Part shown: positions 52,027 through 62,138 of the stretch, one piece after another
How the letters are laid out: each line of letters starts with the position of its first letter
How positions within the stretch are numbered: the first letter of the stretch is position 1
Assembly: GCF_004346845.1 (NCBI RefSeq)
Contig: NZ_SMGI01000001.1
Span: 963,116 to 1,027,115 of the forward strand
Length of the DNA stretch: 64,000 bases
From: Winogradskyella wandonensis
GTDB taxonomy: Bacteria; Bacteroidota; Bacteroidia; Flavobacteriales; Flavobacteriaceae
Reading direction: 5' to 3'
The notes under the pieces: model-generated
Databases searched by the model: none
What the model saw: the letters and a program-made list of their open reading frames with translations, nothing else
What the model was told of the DNA's origin: nothing
Made by a program: the position numbers and the translations under genes

Positions 52027-55000
52027 TTTGATGCTCTTTTAAGTTGAACTTCGGCTTTCAAGCTATATAAAACTGGCACAACAAATAAGGTGATTAAAGC
52101 TATTAACATTCCACCGAAACTCGGTATTGCCATAGGAATCATAATATCACTACCTCGTCCTGTTGATGTGAGTACAGGCAAGAGTGCTAAAATGGTTGTT
52201 GCTGTAGTCATTAAACACGGTCTAATACGTTTTTCACCTGCTTCCACAATAGAGGCTCTAATTTCCTTTTTTGTTTCTGGTGAATTTCTGTCGAATGTCT
52301 GTGTTAAGTAGGTTGCCATAACCACACCATCGTCGGTGGCAATTCCAAAAAGCGCAATAAAGCCTACCCAAACAGCTACACTTAAATTAATGGGATGCAT
52401 TTGGAATAAATCACGCAGGTTTTCACCAAAGACACTGAAGTTTAAAAACCACGATTGTCCGTACAACCATATCATTAAAAAACCACCTGCAAACGCTACT
52501 GCAATCCCTGTAAAAACCATTAAGGATGTACCGACAGAACGGAATTGGAAGTACAGAATTAAAAAGATGATAGCCAATGCTAAAGGCACAACTATCGATA
52601 AGGTTTTTTCGGCACGTAATTGGTTTTCATAAGTTCCTGTAAATTGATAGTTAATGCCTTTTGGTACAATTAATTCACCTGCATCAATCTTGCTTTGAAT
52701 CATCGCCTGTGCATTTTCAACTACATTTACTTCTGCATAACCATCCATTTTATCGAATAACACATAGCCTACCAAAAAGGTATCTTCACTTTTTATGACT
52801 TGTGGTCCTTGTTCGTAACGAATGGTTGCCAATTCGTTTAAAGGTACAGGACTGCCTTTTTCAACAGGTACATAAATTTGTTGTAAGTCGGTTGGATTTG
52901 CTCGTAATTCTCTTGGATAACGTACACGAACGCCATAACGCTCACGACCCTCAACGGTTTGGGTTAATGACATACCACCAACAGCTACTTTTAATACGTT
53001 TTGCACCTCTTCAATACTTACACCATAACGTGCAATTTTTTCTCTGTCAATATCAATAAGTAAATACGGTTTACCTACAATACGGTCTGCAAAAACGGCT
53101 TCATCCTTTACACCTTCAGCTTCTTTTAAAATGGTTTCTAACTGCATTCCAAAGGCTTCAATTTCTTTTAAATCTTGTCCTTTTATTTTGATTCCCATTG
53201 GTGCACGCATACCTGTTTGTAGCATTACCAATCGAGTTTCAATAGGTTGTAATTTTGGTGCTGATGTGACACCTGGTAATTTGGTGACTTTTACAATTTC
53301 GTTCCAAATATCGTCTGGTGATTGTATTTCTGGTCGCCAGTTTCTGTAAAACTCGCCATCATCGTCTGGGATTAGTTGTTCTTTTGCATTTAGAGATTGC
53401 CACGCTTCACGGTGTTCCGCTCGCAATGACATACCATTTTTTAATATGTATTCACCGTCTTCATTGACTTTGAAACGCTGACGTTCTCCTTTATCATTCA
53501 GCATATATTCTGGTTTGTATTGAATGATGTTTTCATACATTGATAATGGTGCAGGATCTAAAGCCGATTCAGTTCTTCCTGCTTTACCAACAACAGTTTT
53601 TATCTCTGGAATACTTGCTACTGCCATATCCAATTGTTGCAAAACGCGCTTATTTTCTTCTACACCCGAATGTGGCATTGAGGTAGGCATTAACAGAAAA
53701 GAACCCTCATTTAATGATGGCATAAACTCTTTACCTGTATTTTTCATTATGAAAAATCCTGCAATGACAATTGCTGTAGGTATGGAAAGAAATAATAATT
53801 TATTGTCTAAACACCATCTTAAAATACGTGTGTAGTATTTAATGAATAATCCAAATACACCTAACAAACCAAAACAAATAATAGCTACAAAAATGAGGTT
53901 TAAGAAGATGCTTTTATTTACGCCTAACGGTCGCCAATATTCTGCTAATAAGAATACAATTGCTGAAGCCGAAATGATGATGTTGGCAAAGTTTGCCTGT
54001 TTATCTGAAATCTTGTTTTGAAGATTCAATAAAGCTGTCACACCAAAAGCGATGAGTATGACACCTAACCAATATCCATAAATTATTGCTGCTATTCCTA
54101 ATACTATTAAAACACCGTTTAAAGCATATTTAAAATGTTTTTGAATGCTCTTTTTTCGGAATAAAAAGGCCGCAAACGGTGGTATTAGAAATAAGGCTAC
54201 AATTATGGACGCTGTTAAAGCAAAGGTTTTAGTAAATGCTAATGGTCTAAATAGTTTTCCTTCTGCACCAATCATTGTAAATACAGGAATAAAACTGATA
54301 ATGGTTGTCATTACTGCGGTTACGATTGCACCAGATACTTCTGCTGTTGCGTTGTAAACGACTGTGTTTATTGGTAATTTGTTTTCGTTTTCGTCTAAAT
54401 GCCTTACGATGTTTTCTGAAAGTATGACACCAACATCTACCATTGTACCAATAGCAATAGCAATGCCTGATAGTGCTACAATATTGGCATCGACACCAAA
54501 GAGCTTCATTGCTATAAATACCATTAACACCGCAACAGGTAATAGCCCTGAAATCAATACGGAAGCACGAAGATTAAATACCATTATGATAATGACCAAA
54601 ATGGTAATGAGTATTTCTAAAGTTAAGGCTTCATTGAGTGTACCCAATGTTTCTTGAATCAATTCTGTACGGTCGTAAAATGGTACTATAGTTACTTGTG
54701 ATGTTCTACCATCTGCCAACGTTTTTGTAGGTAGTCCTGCGCTTAATTCGTTTATTTTGGCTTTTACATTATTAATCACTTCCATTGGGTTAGCGCCATA
54801 ACGTGCTACTACAACACCACCAACCACTTCTGCACCTTCTTTGTCTAAAATTCCACGTCTTGTTGCAGGACCTAAAGACACTTTTGCCACATCTTTAATT
54901 TTGATAGCTGTGTAATCTTCTGAAGTTACAACTGCATTTTCGATGTCTGCTATGGATTTCACATAACCCAAACCACGTACCAGATATTCGGCTTGATTGA

Positions 55001-55724
55001 TTTCTAAAGTCTGTGCTCCAATATCTCGGTTACTTTCTTTAACTGCTTTTACAATATGGTGCAAGCCAATATTATATTGACGCATTAACTCTGGGTTTAC
55101 ATCAACTTGATATTCTTGCACGTAACCACCAATAGATGCAACTTCAGATACACCACTTGCAGATGACAATGCATATTTTACATAGTAATCTTGAATACTA
55201 CGTAATTCGTGCAAATCCCAACCACCCGTTACATTTCCATTTTCATCACGACCTTCGAGTGTGTACCAAAATATTTGACCTAATCCTGTAGCATCTGGTC
55301 CCAAAGCAGGATTAACACCATCAGGTAATAAACCACTTGGTAAGGAATTTAGTTTTTCGAGAATGCGACTTCGACTCCAGTAAAACTCTATATCTTCTTC
55401 AAAAATGATGTAGATACTGGAAAAGCCAAACATAGACGAGCTACGAATGGTTTTTACTCCAGGAATACCCAATAATGATGTGGTTAATGGATAGGTAATT
55501 TGGTCTTCTATATCTTGTGGTGAGCGACCATCCCATTTGGTAAAAACGATTTGTTGGTTTTCGCCTATATCTGGTATGGCATCTACAGCAACTGGATTAC
55601 TTGGTAAGAAACCAGTATCCCTATTGAAAGGTGCATTAACCGTTCCCCATCCTACAAAAAGGACGAGTAGCAGAACTGCAACGAGTTTATTTTCTATTAA
55701 AAATTTGATGCTTTTATTGAGCAT
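52023..55724 (-). CDS. Heavy-metal RND efflux pump, CusA/CzcA family
   Basis: A 1233-residue inner-membrane pump, longer than usual (about 1040). Signatures: NAPFNRDTG start, GIAIAIGTMVDVGVILSEN (about 420-436) with the proton-relay Asp, SLNEGSFLLMPTSMPHSG and ATDDGVVMATYL. A hydrophobic insertion (about 535-630) adds several helices after the first membrane half. Met-rich segments around the porter domain (MPTSMPH, GMRAPMG) favour Cu(I)/Ag(I), but specificity is inferred. The gene is first of the Cus-like run (55724 to 46068), in which gaps are small or overlapping. Confidence 0.93.
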   Translation of the reverse strand: MLNKSIKFLIENKLVAVLLLVLFVGWGTVNAPFNRDTGFLPSNPVAVDAIPDIGENQQIVFTKWDGRSPQDIEDQITYPLTTSLLGIPGVKTIRSSSMFGFSSIYIIFEEDIEFYWSRSRILEKLNSLPSGLLPDGVNPALGPDATGLGQIFWYTLEGRDENGNVTGGWDLHELRSIQDYYVKYALSSASGVSEVASIGGYVQEYQVDVNPELMRQYNIGLHHIVKAVKESNRDIGAQTLEINQAEYLVRGLGYVKSIADIENAVVTSEDYTAIKIKDVAKVSLGPATRRGILDKEGAEVVGGVVVARYGANPMEVINNVKAKINELSAGLPTKTLADGRTSQVTIVPFYDRTELIQETLGTLNEALTLEILITILVIIIMVFNLRASVLISGLLPVAVLMVFIAMKLFGVDANIVALSGIAIAIGTMVDVGVILSENIVRHLDENENKLPINTVVYNATAEVSGAIVTAVMTTIISFIPVFTMIGAEGKLFRPLAFTKTFALTASIIVALFLIPPFAAFLFRKKSIQKHFKYALNGVLIVLGIAAIIYGYWLGVILIAFGVTALLNLQNKISDKQANFANIIISASAIVFLLAEYWRPLGVNKSIFLNLIFVAIICFGLLGVFGLFIKYYTRILRWCLDNKLLFLSIPTAIVIAGFFIMKNTGKEFMPSLNEGSFLLMPTSMPHSGVEENKRVLQQLDMAVASIPEIKTVVGKAGRTESALDPAPLSMYENIIQYKPEYMLNDKGERQRFKVNEDGEYILKNGMSLRAEHREAWQSLNAKEQLIPDDDGEFYRNWRPEIQSPDDIWNEIVKVTKLPGVTSAPKLQPIETRLVMLQTGMRAPMGIKIKGQDLKEIEAFGMQLETILKEAEGVKDEAVFADRIVGKPYLLIDIDREKIARYGVSIEEVQNVLKVAVGGMSLTQTVEGRERYGVRVRYPRELRANPTDLQQIYVPVEKGSPVPLNELATIRYEQGPQVIKSEDTFLVGYVLFDKMDGYAEVNVVENAQAMIQSKIDAGELIVPKGINYQFTGTYENQLRAEKTLSIVVPLALAIIFLILYFQFRSVGTSLMVFTGIAVAFAGGFLMIWLYGQSWFLNFSVFGENLRDLFQMHPINLSVAVWVGFIALFGIATDDGVVMATYLTQTFDRNSPETKKEIRASIVEAGEKRIRPCLMTTATTILALLPVLTSTGRGSDIMIPMAIPSFGGMLIALITLFVVPVLYSLKAEVQLKRASK

Positions 55725-55833
55725 TGGCTTTGATTATTAAACAGTTAGACATTGGTGTAAGAAAAACACCGAATACAGCAAATTATCCTTACGACATTGC
55801 AGTCATAGGATAAAAAAGTCTATTGTTTAAAAA

Positions 55834-56247
55834 TCAAATTAAGTATGTTTCGTCAATCTTGTAGAGTTGCCTTATGACGAGTGGCGGTTTATATTCTTCG
55901 TAAGTAGAAACGTTATTTTCTAAACCTTCAAAAAGGTTAATGTAAGTGTAAACAAATGAAGCTAAAAATACTTGTTGTTCAAATGTGATTTTGTCAACTT
56001 GCAATTGTAATTCGTCTTGACCTTCAATTGCTAATTGTTTATCATCACAACAATTTTTCTTGGTAATAGAACATCCTTCGGTTGAAGGCTTTTCCATTTC
56101 CATTCCGCACCCTTTGGCTTTATGAAAAATAGCAGTTTCTACTAACGTATCTCCGCAATAATGCATATTCACAGTAAATGACATTGTAGAGAATAACACT
56201 ACAAAAGCCATTGCGAAAGCCATTATTTTATGCAATACTTTTTTCAT
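55834..56247 (-). CDS. HYC_CC_PP family small protein
   Basis: A 137-residue protein from ATG 56247 (a longer reading to 56277 adds residues before the signal). It has a signal peptide/membrane helix (MKKVLHKIMAFAMAFVVLFS), then the family pattern: HYCGDTL, KKNCCDD and PP near the end (YKPPLVI). Such Cys-rich proteins accompany metal-efflux genes in Bacteroidota. The cysteines are likely metal ligands. It lies 109 nt upstream of the pump and 60 nt after the P-type ATPase. Confidence 0.85.
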   Translation of the reverse strand: MKKVLHKIMAFAMAFVVLFSTMSFTVNMHYCGDTLVETAIFHKAKGCGMEMEKPSTEGCSITKKNCCDDKQLAIEGQDELQLQVDKITFEQQVFLASFVYTYINLFEGLENNVSTYEEYKPPLVIRQLYKIDETYLI

Positions 56248-56307
56248 TGTAATTGCAAAGTTACGAAATTTTAACAAATACTTATTTAATTAACAGAAGT
56301 TTAATGC

Positions 56308-58260
56308 TCAACTCCATTTCATTTTCTGTAACCTTACCGCATTTAGAATTGCTAATAAAGCCACGCCTACGTCTGCAAATACAGCTTCCCACATTGTTGC
56401 CAAACCTCCTGCTCCCAAAATCAGTACAATTACTTTAATACCAAAAGCCAAAATGATATTCTGCCATACAATTTTTCGAGTGGAACTGCCTATTTTAATA
56501 GCTCTCACTACTTTTGAAGGTTGGTCGGTTTGAATGATAACATCGGCTGTTTCTATGGCTACATCGCTACCTAATCCGCCCATTGCTATACCTACATCAC
56601 TTGCTGCTAAAACAGGTGCATCATTAATACCATCACCAATGAAGGCTACTTTATTTTGTGGATTTTTCTTTAATGCTTCAACTTCATTTAATTTATCCTC
56701 TGGCAATAAACCTCCCTTGGCATTTTCTATTTTTAAATCCTTTGCCACTTGTTGAGTTATGGAATCTTTATCTCCTGAAAGCATCATTATTTTTTTAATC
56801 CCTACCCTATGTAAACTTGATATGGTTTCTTTAGCATCCTCCTTTAATTCGTCCGCAATTACCACATAACCTGCAAAAACATTATCAATAGCTACCAAGA
56901 CAATAGATTCCACGATAGATTCAGTTTCATTAGGCACTTCTATATTATTGGATACCATTAAAGCCTTATTTCCAACCAAAACTTCTTTACCTTTTACCAT
57001 ACCTTTTAACCCTTTTCCTGCAACTTCAGAAACCTTATTTGCTTCAAAATTGTTGGTTCCTTTCTGGTATTCCATAATAGCTTTAGCAATAGGATGTGTA
57101 GATTGCTCTTCCATTGCCATTAGATAGTTCATAAATTCTTCTTCATCCCAATCAAAGGTCTTAATGCTTTTGATTTTGAAAACTCCTTTGGTTACCGTTC
57201 CTGTTTTGTCCATTACCAAAGTATTTATCTTGGTCATTGCATCTAAAAATGAAGCACCTTTAAATAATATTCCATTTTTTGAAGCTGCTCCCAATCCACC
57301 GAAATATCCTAATGGAATTGAAATCACTAACGCACAAGGACAAGATATTACCAGGAAAATTAATGCTCTGTATAACCAATCTCTAAACACATAATCATCT
57401 ACAAAAAAGTATGGTATAAAAGTTACACCAATAGCTAAAAACACTACAATTGGTGTGTAGATACGAGCAAACTGTCTGATGAATAATTCTGTTTTAGACT
57501 TACGAGCTGTAGCATTTTGAACCAAGTCTAATATTCTCGCAATAGAACTATCTTCAAAGGTGTTGGTTACCTCAACTTCAACAACACTTTCTAAATTGAT
57601 ACTACCTGCGTAAACCTTTGCATCTTTCTGAATAGAATCTGGTTTGCTTTCGCCTGTTAATGCTGCGGTGTTTAGAGATGCTTTTTCGGATAATAAAATA
57701 CCATCCAATGGAATTTTTTCACCTACTCGAATTTGTATTTTCTCGCCAATATTTACAGCTTCTGGCGACACACTTATATAATCACCATCACGAAATACAT
57801 TAGCTTCTTTTGGTCGAACATCTAATAAGGCTTTAATATTTCCTTTTGCTCTATTAACTGCTGCGTTTTGAAATAATTCTCCTACTGCATAAAATAGCAT
57901 TACTGCAACACCTTCGGGATATTCGCCAATGATAAACGCACCAATGGTGGCAATAGACATTAAAAAGAACTCGGTAAAAACATCGCCTTTTATAAGACTT
58001 TTCCATCCTTCTTTAATTACAGGAAATCCAACTGGAATATATGCTAAAGTGTACCAAACTACTCGAATCAATCCTTCAAATTGAGGAATCGCATCAAAAT
58101 AATCTACAGCGATACCTACCATTAACATAACAAAACTTATAATAGCAGGAATGTATGTCTTGAATGCACTTCCATCTCCGTGGTCGTGACCATCATCGTG
58201 AGAATGTTGTTCTTCTGAATTTGGTTTTAAATCTCTTAAATTGACTTTCTTTTTTTTCAT
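56308..58260 (-). CDS. P1B-type ATPase, Zn/Cd/Pb (ZntA/CadA-like) exporter
   Basis: A 650-residue metal pump: His-rich N-terminus without an HMA domain, TGES (202-205), CPC motif (307-309), phosphorylation site DKTGT (351-355) and GDGINDAP. The last helices carry an FGIKV lysine and FADVGVALLAILNAVRL, the pattern of Zn2+/Cd2+/Pb2+ (P1B-2) rather than copper pumps. It is in line with the GDCCVxC and MerTP genes. Confidence 0.93.
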   Translation of the reverse strand: MKKKKVNLRDLKPNSEEQHSHDDGHDHGDGSAFKTYIPAIISFVMLMVGIAVDYFDAIPQFEGLIRVVWYTLAYIPVGFPVIKEGWKSLIKGDVFTEFFLMSIATIGAFIIGEYPEGVAVMLFYAVGELFQNAAVNRAKGNIKALLDVRPKEANVFRDGDYISVSPEAVNIGEKIQIRVGEKIPLDGILLSEKASLNTAALTGESKPDSIQKDAKVYAGSINLESVVEVEVTNTFEDSSIARILDLVQNATARKSKTELFIRQFARIYTPIVVFLAIGVTFIPYFFVDDYVFRDWLYRALIFLVISCPCALVISIPLGYFGGLGAASKNGILFKGASFLDAMTKINTLVMDKTGTVTKGVFKIKSIKTFDWDEEEFMNYLMAMEEQSTHPIAKAIMEYQKGTNNFEANKVSEVAGKGLKGMVKGKEVLVGNKALMVSNNIEVPNETESIVESIVLVAIDNVFAGYVVIADELKEDAKETISSLHRVGIKKIMMLSGDKDSITQQVAKDLKIENAKGGLLPEDKLNEVEALKKNPQNKVAFIGDGINDAPVLAASDVGIAMGGLGSDVAIETADVIIQTDQPSKVVRAIKIGSSTRKIVWQNIILAFGIKVIVLILGAGGLATMWEAVFADVGVALLAILNAVRLQKMKWS

Positions 58261-58271
58261 TTAGTTTTGTT

Positions 58272-58481
58272 TTAGCAACAACTTTTGTTTTGTTGAATTG
58301 GTGGACAAGGAACTGTACCATAAGAACAATACACACAACAATCTCCTTCGATTGGTTTCAAAACCGTTTTACAATGCTCACACTCGTAAAAGAATTGACA
58401 AGCGTTAGTTGGCATATCTTCTTTCTTTTTATGACCACAGGTTGGGCAAGTGATTTCCGATTTTAATATAGTTTGCATCAA
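58272..58481 (-). CDS. GDCCVxC-domain small protein
   Basis: A 69-residue Cys-rich protein with CPTCGHKK and CEHCK zinc-finger-like pairs and the family motif GDCCVYCSYGTVPCPPIQ (47-64), ending in SCC. Some relatives are selenoproteins; here the motif positions are cysteine. Family members occur with mercury or other metal genes and probably bind soft metals. It lies 2 nt after the MerTP stop and 11 nt before the P-type ATPase. Confidence 0.88.
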   Translation of the reverse strand: MMQTILKSEITCPTCGHKKKEDMPTNACQFFYECEHCKTVLKPIEGDCCVYCSYGTVPCPPIQQNKSCC

Positions 58482-58483
58482 TT

Positions 58484-59071
58484 TTAATTTTTATCAGTTA
58501 CTTTATAACCCGTAGAATTAATTGCTTTCTCAATTTCTAATTCATTAGTTTTAGTTTGGTCATACTCAATGATTGCGTTACCATTCTTGTATGATGTTTT
58601 TGAGTTTACAATTCCGTTAAGTTTATTTACTTCGTGGTTTACGTGAGCTTCACAACTGGCACAAGTCATTCCACTTATTTTATACTCTGTTGTTTTGATA
58701 TTTGATTTATCAACGATAACAATTTGTTTCTCTGAATTTGGATAAAACATACTTGAGTAGTATGGTAATGCCAACATCACTATTGCGAATACTGTTACAA
58801 CTCCTAAAAAGGTTTTTGACTGAATAAATTTTGGTTTTTTATCCGTTTCACATTCACAGTCGATTTCTTTTTCTGGTTTTAATTTTTGATACCAAGCAAA
58901 GAGAAGAACTAATATAGTTAGCCCTATTAAGTAAGGTCTAAATGGTTCTATCCAAGAAAAAGTTGAAGCTACACCACTTGTACCTGCAATTAATGCCAAA
59001 ACAGGTGTGATGCAACACAATGAAGCTGTGATTGCTGTTAGGATACTTGTAACCGCTAATTTATTTTTCAT
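58484..59071 (-). CDS. MerTP: mercuric-type transporter fused to an HMA domain
   Basis: A 195-residue protein: three membrane helices of MerT type with the helix-1 CC pair (SLCCITP, Cys19-20) and a second Cys pair (DCECET near 73-78), followed by a C-terminal MerP-like HMA domain with GMTCASCEAHV (about 135-145). MerT/P import Hg2+ for reduction by MerA, but no merA is in the window. An alternative is another soft metal. Overlaps the upstream gene by 4 nt. Confidence 0.9.
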   Translation of the reverse strand: MKNKLAVTSILTAITASLCCITPVLALIAGTSGVASTFSWIEPFRPYLIGLTILVLLFAWYQKLKPEKEIDCECETDKKPKFIQSKTFLGVVTVFAIVMLALPYYSSMFYPNSEKQIVIVDKSNIKTTEYKISGMTCASCEAHVNHEVNKLNGIVNSKTSYKNGNAIIEYDQTKTNELEIEKAINSTGYKVTDKN

Positions 59072-59430
59072 TCTATATATAATAATTTTTCAATGTCATT
59101 TGGAATAGGCATACGTTTTAATGGTGGTACGTTTGCGCCACCTGTGTTACCAAGAGGAACGTGATTTATAAATGATTTCCAGCCACCAACAAGCAATCTA
59201 ATAATTTGACCGAATACTTCTTTAGTATCTTTTTGTCTAAATCCAAACTTTAGCATTAGCCAATGTGAATAGGTATGCTCTATAGGATAAGATTGTCCTA
59301 TTATATGACTACGTTCTAAATGATACCAAGCATTGCTAAAATGCTTATTTTCTAAACAGAAACTGTATAGTTTTAATTCTTCGTTATACGCCTGTTTCAG
59401 ATGTTTAGGTATTTTAGTATTAAACTTCAT
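59068..59430 (-). CDS. DUF3703 family protein
   Basis: About 120 residues from ATG 59430 (MKFNTKIPKHLKQAYNEEL); a reading to 59472 adds 14 residues with no family support. The helical body includes AWYHLERSHIIGQSYP and the conserved GNTGGANVPPLKRMPIP near the C-terminus. DUF3703 proteins sit with mer-type genes in many Bacteroidota; function unknown. Shares 4 nt with merTP. Confidence 0.88.
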   Translation of the reverse strand: MKFNTKIPKHLKQAYNEELKLYSFCLENKHFSNAWYHLERSHIIGQSYPIEHTYSHWLMLKFGFRQKDTKEVFGQIIRLLVGGWKSFINHVPLGNTGGANVPPLKRMPIPNDIEKLLYIE

Positions 59431-59486
59431 ATCCACTAATTTTGGATAAATGTACTTTAATAGTAAGTGCAATGGAAGTGCAATTA

Positions 59487-59900
59487 TTAGCCACTACACT
59501 TATCGCAAATACCTTTTACCACCAAATTTACATTCTCTGACACAAAACCATCAGGTACTTTAATTTGCGGTATTTTATGTTCTGTTAGGCAAATCGTTTC
59601 ATTGCAATTGTTACAATGGAAATGTAAGTGTAAATCGGTTTTTATATCACAATTACATCCCTTTTCGCATAACGCATATTTTGTTATCCCTGTGCCATCG
59701 TCTATTTGATGTACAATATCATTTTCCTCAAAAGTTTTTATTGTTCTGTAAAGCGTTGTTCTATCTGCTTTTCCAAAAGCATTTTCAATATCACTTAAGG
59801 TTACTGCAACATTCTTTTCCGCAAGAAACTTATAAATTAGCAACCGCATTGCTGTTACGCGAATATCTTTTGACTCTAATACTTGTTCTATCGTTTCCAT
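59487..59900 (-). CDS. Fur-family metalloregulator
   Basis: A 137-residue Fur/Zur/Per-type repressor: winged helix (about 8-80) with TTLYRTIKTFEEND and KYALCEKGCNC, then the metal-sensing domain with HLHFHCNNCNETICL and CDKCSG at the end, two CxxC pairs that would hold structural zinc. Adjacent to a TonB receptor on one side and DUF3703/MerTP on the other, so it probably controls the island. Its metal cannot be told. Confidence 0.92.
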   Translation of the reverse strand: METIEQVLESKDIRVTAMRLLIYKFLAEKNVAVTLSDIENAFGKADRTTLYRTIKTFEENDIVHQIDDGTGITKYALCEKGCNCDIKTDLHLHFHCNNCNETICLTEHKIPQIKVPDGFVSENVNLVVKGICDKCSG

Positions 59901-59902
59901 AA

Positions 59903-62089
59903 TTAGTCATCATCTTCGTTACCAAATGGTTTAATAATAAGCCCTACACTAAAAATAAAACCATCTGTAGGTGCGTAAATTTCAGGAAAAACGGGATTTT
60001 CGTGAGGTGGTAAAACCAAAGGTGAAAATCTGCTTTGTCTTCTATCTGTAAAGTTTTCAAAGTTCACAAATACACTACCTAATTTAAAGTTACGCATAAC
60101 TAATAAACCCATTGTAACAAAATCTGTAGTTTCAGTTCCATTAGATAAAAATTGTTTTCCTGTATAGTAGGTTTCATAACCAATTCGCCATTTTTCAGAT
60201 TCGTACATTACAACACTACCTGCATTATGCTTTGCGGTTAGAGGCTTCTGTGGATTACCAGGTAAATAATTTAGTTTGGTATCAATAAATGCATAGTTTA
60301 AAAACCATCTAAAGTCTTTGTAGGTGAATTTAATATTTGTTTCTGCTCCTTTACTAAAGATTTCATCTGTTGCATTTTCAAACTGAAATAATCCGTTATT
60401 TGTTGAATTTAAAAGCAGTCCATTATTTATTGCTGTAACATAGAATAATTGATTCACAGAAAAACCAATCTCATCAGTTAAACGTGTTTGATAGTTTACA
60501 TCGAAATTTAAACCATAAGAACGTTCTGCATCTACTGTTGATTTATCTATAGCAAGTACATTTTCAAAATTGATATACTCTGCTTCTTCAGTAAAAATAT
60601 CTGGAATCTTATACCCTAAACCTCCACCAATTCTACTTGAAAATCCACTATTATTTTTATAGAGTAATGAAATTCTTGGAAGTGGAAAGAAACCAAAATC
60701 AGTATTGTAATCTGCTCTTAATCCTGTTTCTAATATCCAATTATCAGAAATATCATAAATGTTATTTGCAAATGCTCCAAAGGTTACATCTTTTTGGTCT
60801 CGCTGTAATTGTGCGTTATCATTTTCATCAAAATTTGAGGTATATAGATTAGCACCAATTATCCAATCTGTTTTTTCTGATGCTGTATTATATGAGATTT
60901 CAGTAAAAGTGTTTGTTTGCTGACCATCAAAATTAAAATCAGGAACAGTTAAATTCCTATCGAAAAAAGAAACACTATTTTTAAATTGTAATGCGCTAAC
61001 AGAATCTAATTGGGTCTCATATACAAATTGACTGCTTAATCGTTTTGAATTGTTTTCTTCTATGTATTGATGAATCCCATTTTCGCCATCTTCAATTTTA
61101 GTTATATCTCCGCCAATTCTATCGTCATACGTTCCGTTTAATCCAAACCAAAGTGTTGTTTTATCCGATGGATAATAAAACAATTTAGGATTGAAAGAAA
61201 TTGATGTTGTTTTTGGTAGGTTGCTAAAGCCATCATCTTCTGGGTCGTATGCTTTTTGATAGTAACCAGAACCATAGAGTGAAAAACCAAATTTCTCATC
61301 TCTTTTACTATAGAAGATATTAGCTGTACTTCCTAATGCTTGTGTTTGTGTGAGCATAATGTCTAATGCAGGTTCTTCATCTGGTGTTTTAGATACCATA
61401 TTCACTAATCCTGCTATTGCACCACCACCATATAGTGTTGATGAACTTCCTTTGATTATTTCAAATTGTTGTAAGTCTAAAGGTGGTATTTGCAAAATAC
61501 TTAAACCACTTGAAAAACCACCATATAATGGAAACCCATCTCTTAAAAGCTGTGTGTACCTGCCATCCAATCCTTGAATACGGATATTGGTACTACCACT
61601 ACTTAATGATGTTTGTTGCATTTGTATTCCTGTACTTTCACGAAGTACCATTGAAATATTAGTAGGATTCATTATTGCTTTTTCGCCCAATTCTTCTGCA
61701 CCTATAAACTCGATACGAGTTGGTATTTTTCGTACAGTTCTTGTACTTCTTGTAGATTGAAGTACAACAGCATCCAATTCGTTACCACCTTCTTTTAGCT
61801 TAAACACTAATTCTATATTACTTGGAATTTGAATTGTGGTTTCTAATGTTTCAAAACCTAAAAAGGAAATTACTATTTGATGTTCGCCATCTGGTATTTC
61901 TGTAAATTCTGCAATCCCATCAAAATTGGTAACCGCACCTTTTTCTAATGCTTCAAAGTAAACGGTAGCACCCATTAACGGCTCATTTTCTGCCTCTGTG
62001 ATGACTTTAATTTGTATGTCTGATGTTTGTGCCTGTAATGATAAGCAAAGTATTAATATGAGCTTTATGCTCAATATGTATTTATTCAT
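59903..62089 (-). CDS. TonB-dependent receptor with carboxypeptidase-like N-domain
   Basis: A 728-residue outer-membrane receptor: signal peptide (MNKYILSIKLILILCLSLQA), a CarboxypepD_reg-like domain (about 25-105), a plug domain (about 118-235: NIRIQGLDGRYTQLLRDGFP) and a beta barrel to the C-terminus. It probably imports a metal complex or chelate, in line with the Fur gene 2 nt downstream. The ligand is not known; copper or zinc is suggested by the setting. Confidence 0.92.
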   Translation of the reverse strand: MNKYILSIKLILILCLSLQAQTSDIQIKVITEAENEPLMGATVYFEALEKGAVTNFDGIAEFTEIPDGEHQIVISFLGFETLETTIQIPSNIELVFKLKEGGNELDAVVLQSTRSTRTVRKIPTRIEFIGAEELGEKAIMNPTNISMVLRESTGIQMQQTSLSSGSTNIRIQGLDGRYTQLLRDGFPLYGGFSSGLSILQIPPLDLQQFEIIKGSSSTLYGGGAIAGLVNMVSKTPDEEPALDIMLTQTQALGSTANIFYSKRDEKFGFSLYGSGYYQKAYDPEDDGFSNLPKTTSISFNPKLFYYPSDKTTLWFGLNGTYDDRIGGDITKIEDGENGIHQYIEENNSKRLSSQFVYETQLDSVSALQFKNSVSFFDRNLTVPDFNFDGQQTNTFTEISYNTASEKTDWIIGANLYTSNFDENDNAQLQRDQKDVTFGAFANNIYDISDNWILETGLRADYNTDFGFFPLPRISLLYKNNSGFSSRIGGGLGYKIPDIFTEEAEYINFENVLAIDKSTVDAERSYGLNFDVNYQTRLTDEIGFSVNQLFYVTAINNGLLLNSTNNGLFQFENATDEIFSKGAETNIKFTYKDFRWFLNYAFIDTKLNYLPGNPQKPLTAKHNAGSVVMYESEKWRIGYETYYTGKQFLSNGTETTDFVTMGLLVMRNFKLGSVFVNFENFTDRRQSRFSPLVLPPHENPVFPEIYAPTDGFIFSVGLIIKPFGNEDDD

Positions 62090-62138
62090 TGAATTATATT
62101 TGTAATTAACTAAATAATTGATTTGAAATCGTGTTACT

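Noticed and set aside
56308..58260. Copper exporter (CopA) for the P-type ATPase
   Set aside because: There is no N-terminal HMA domain, and the final helices carry the lysine and D-x-G pattern of Zn/Cd/Pb pumps.
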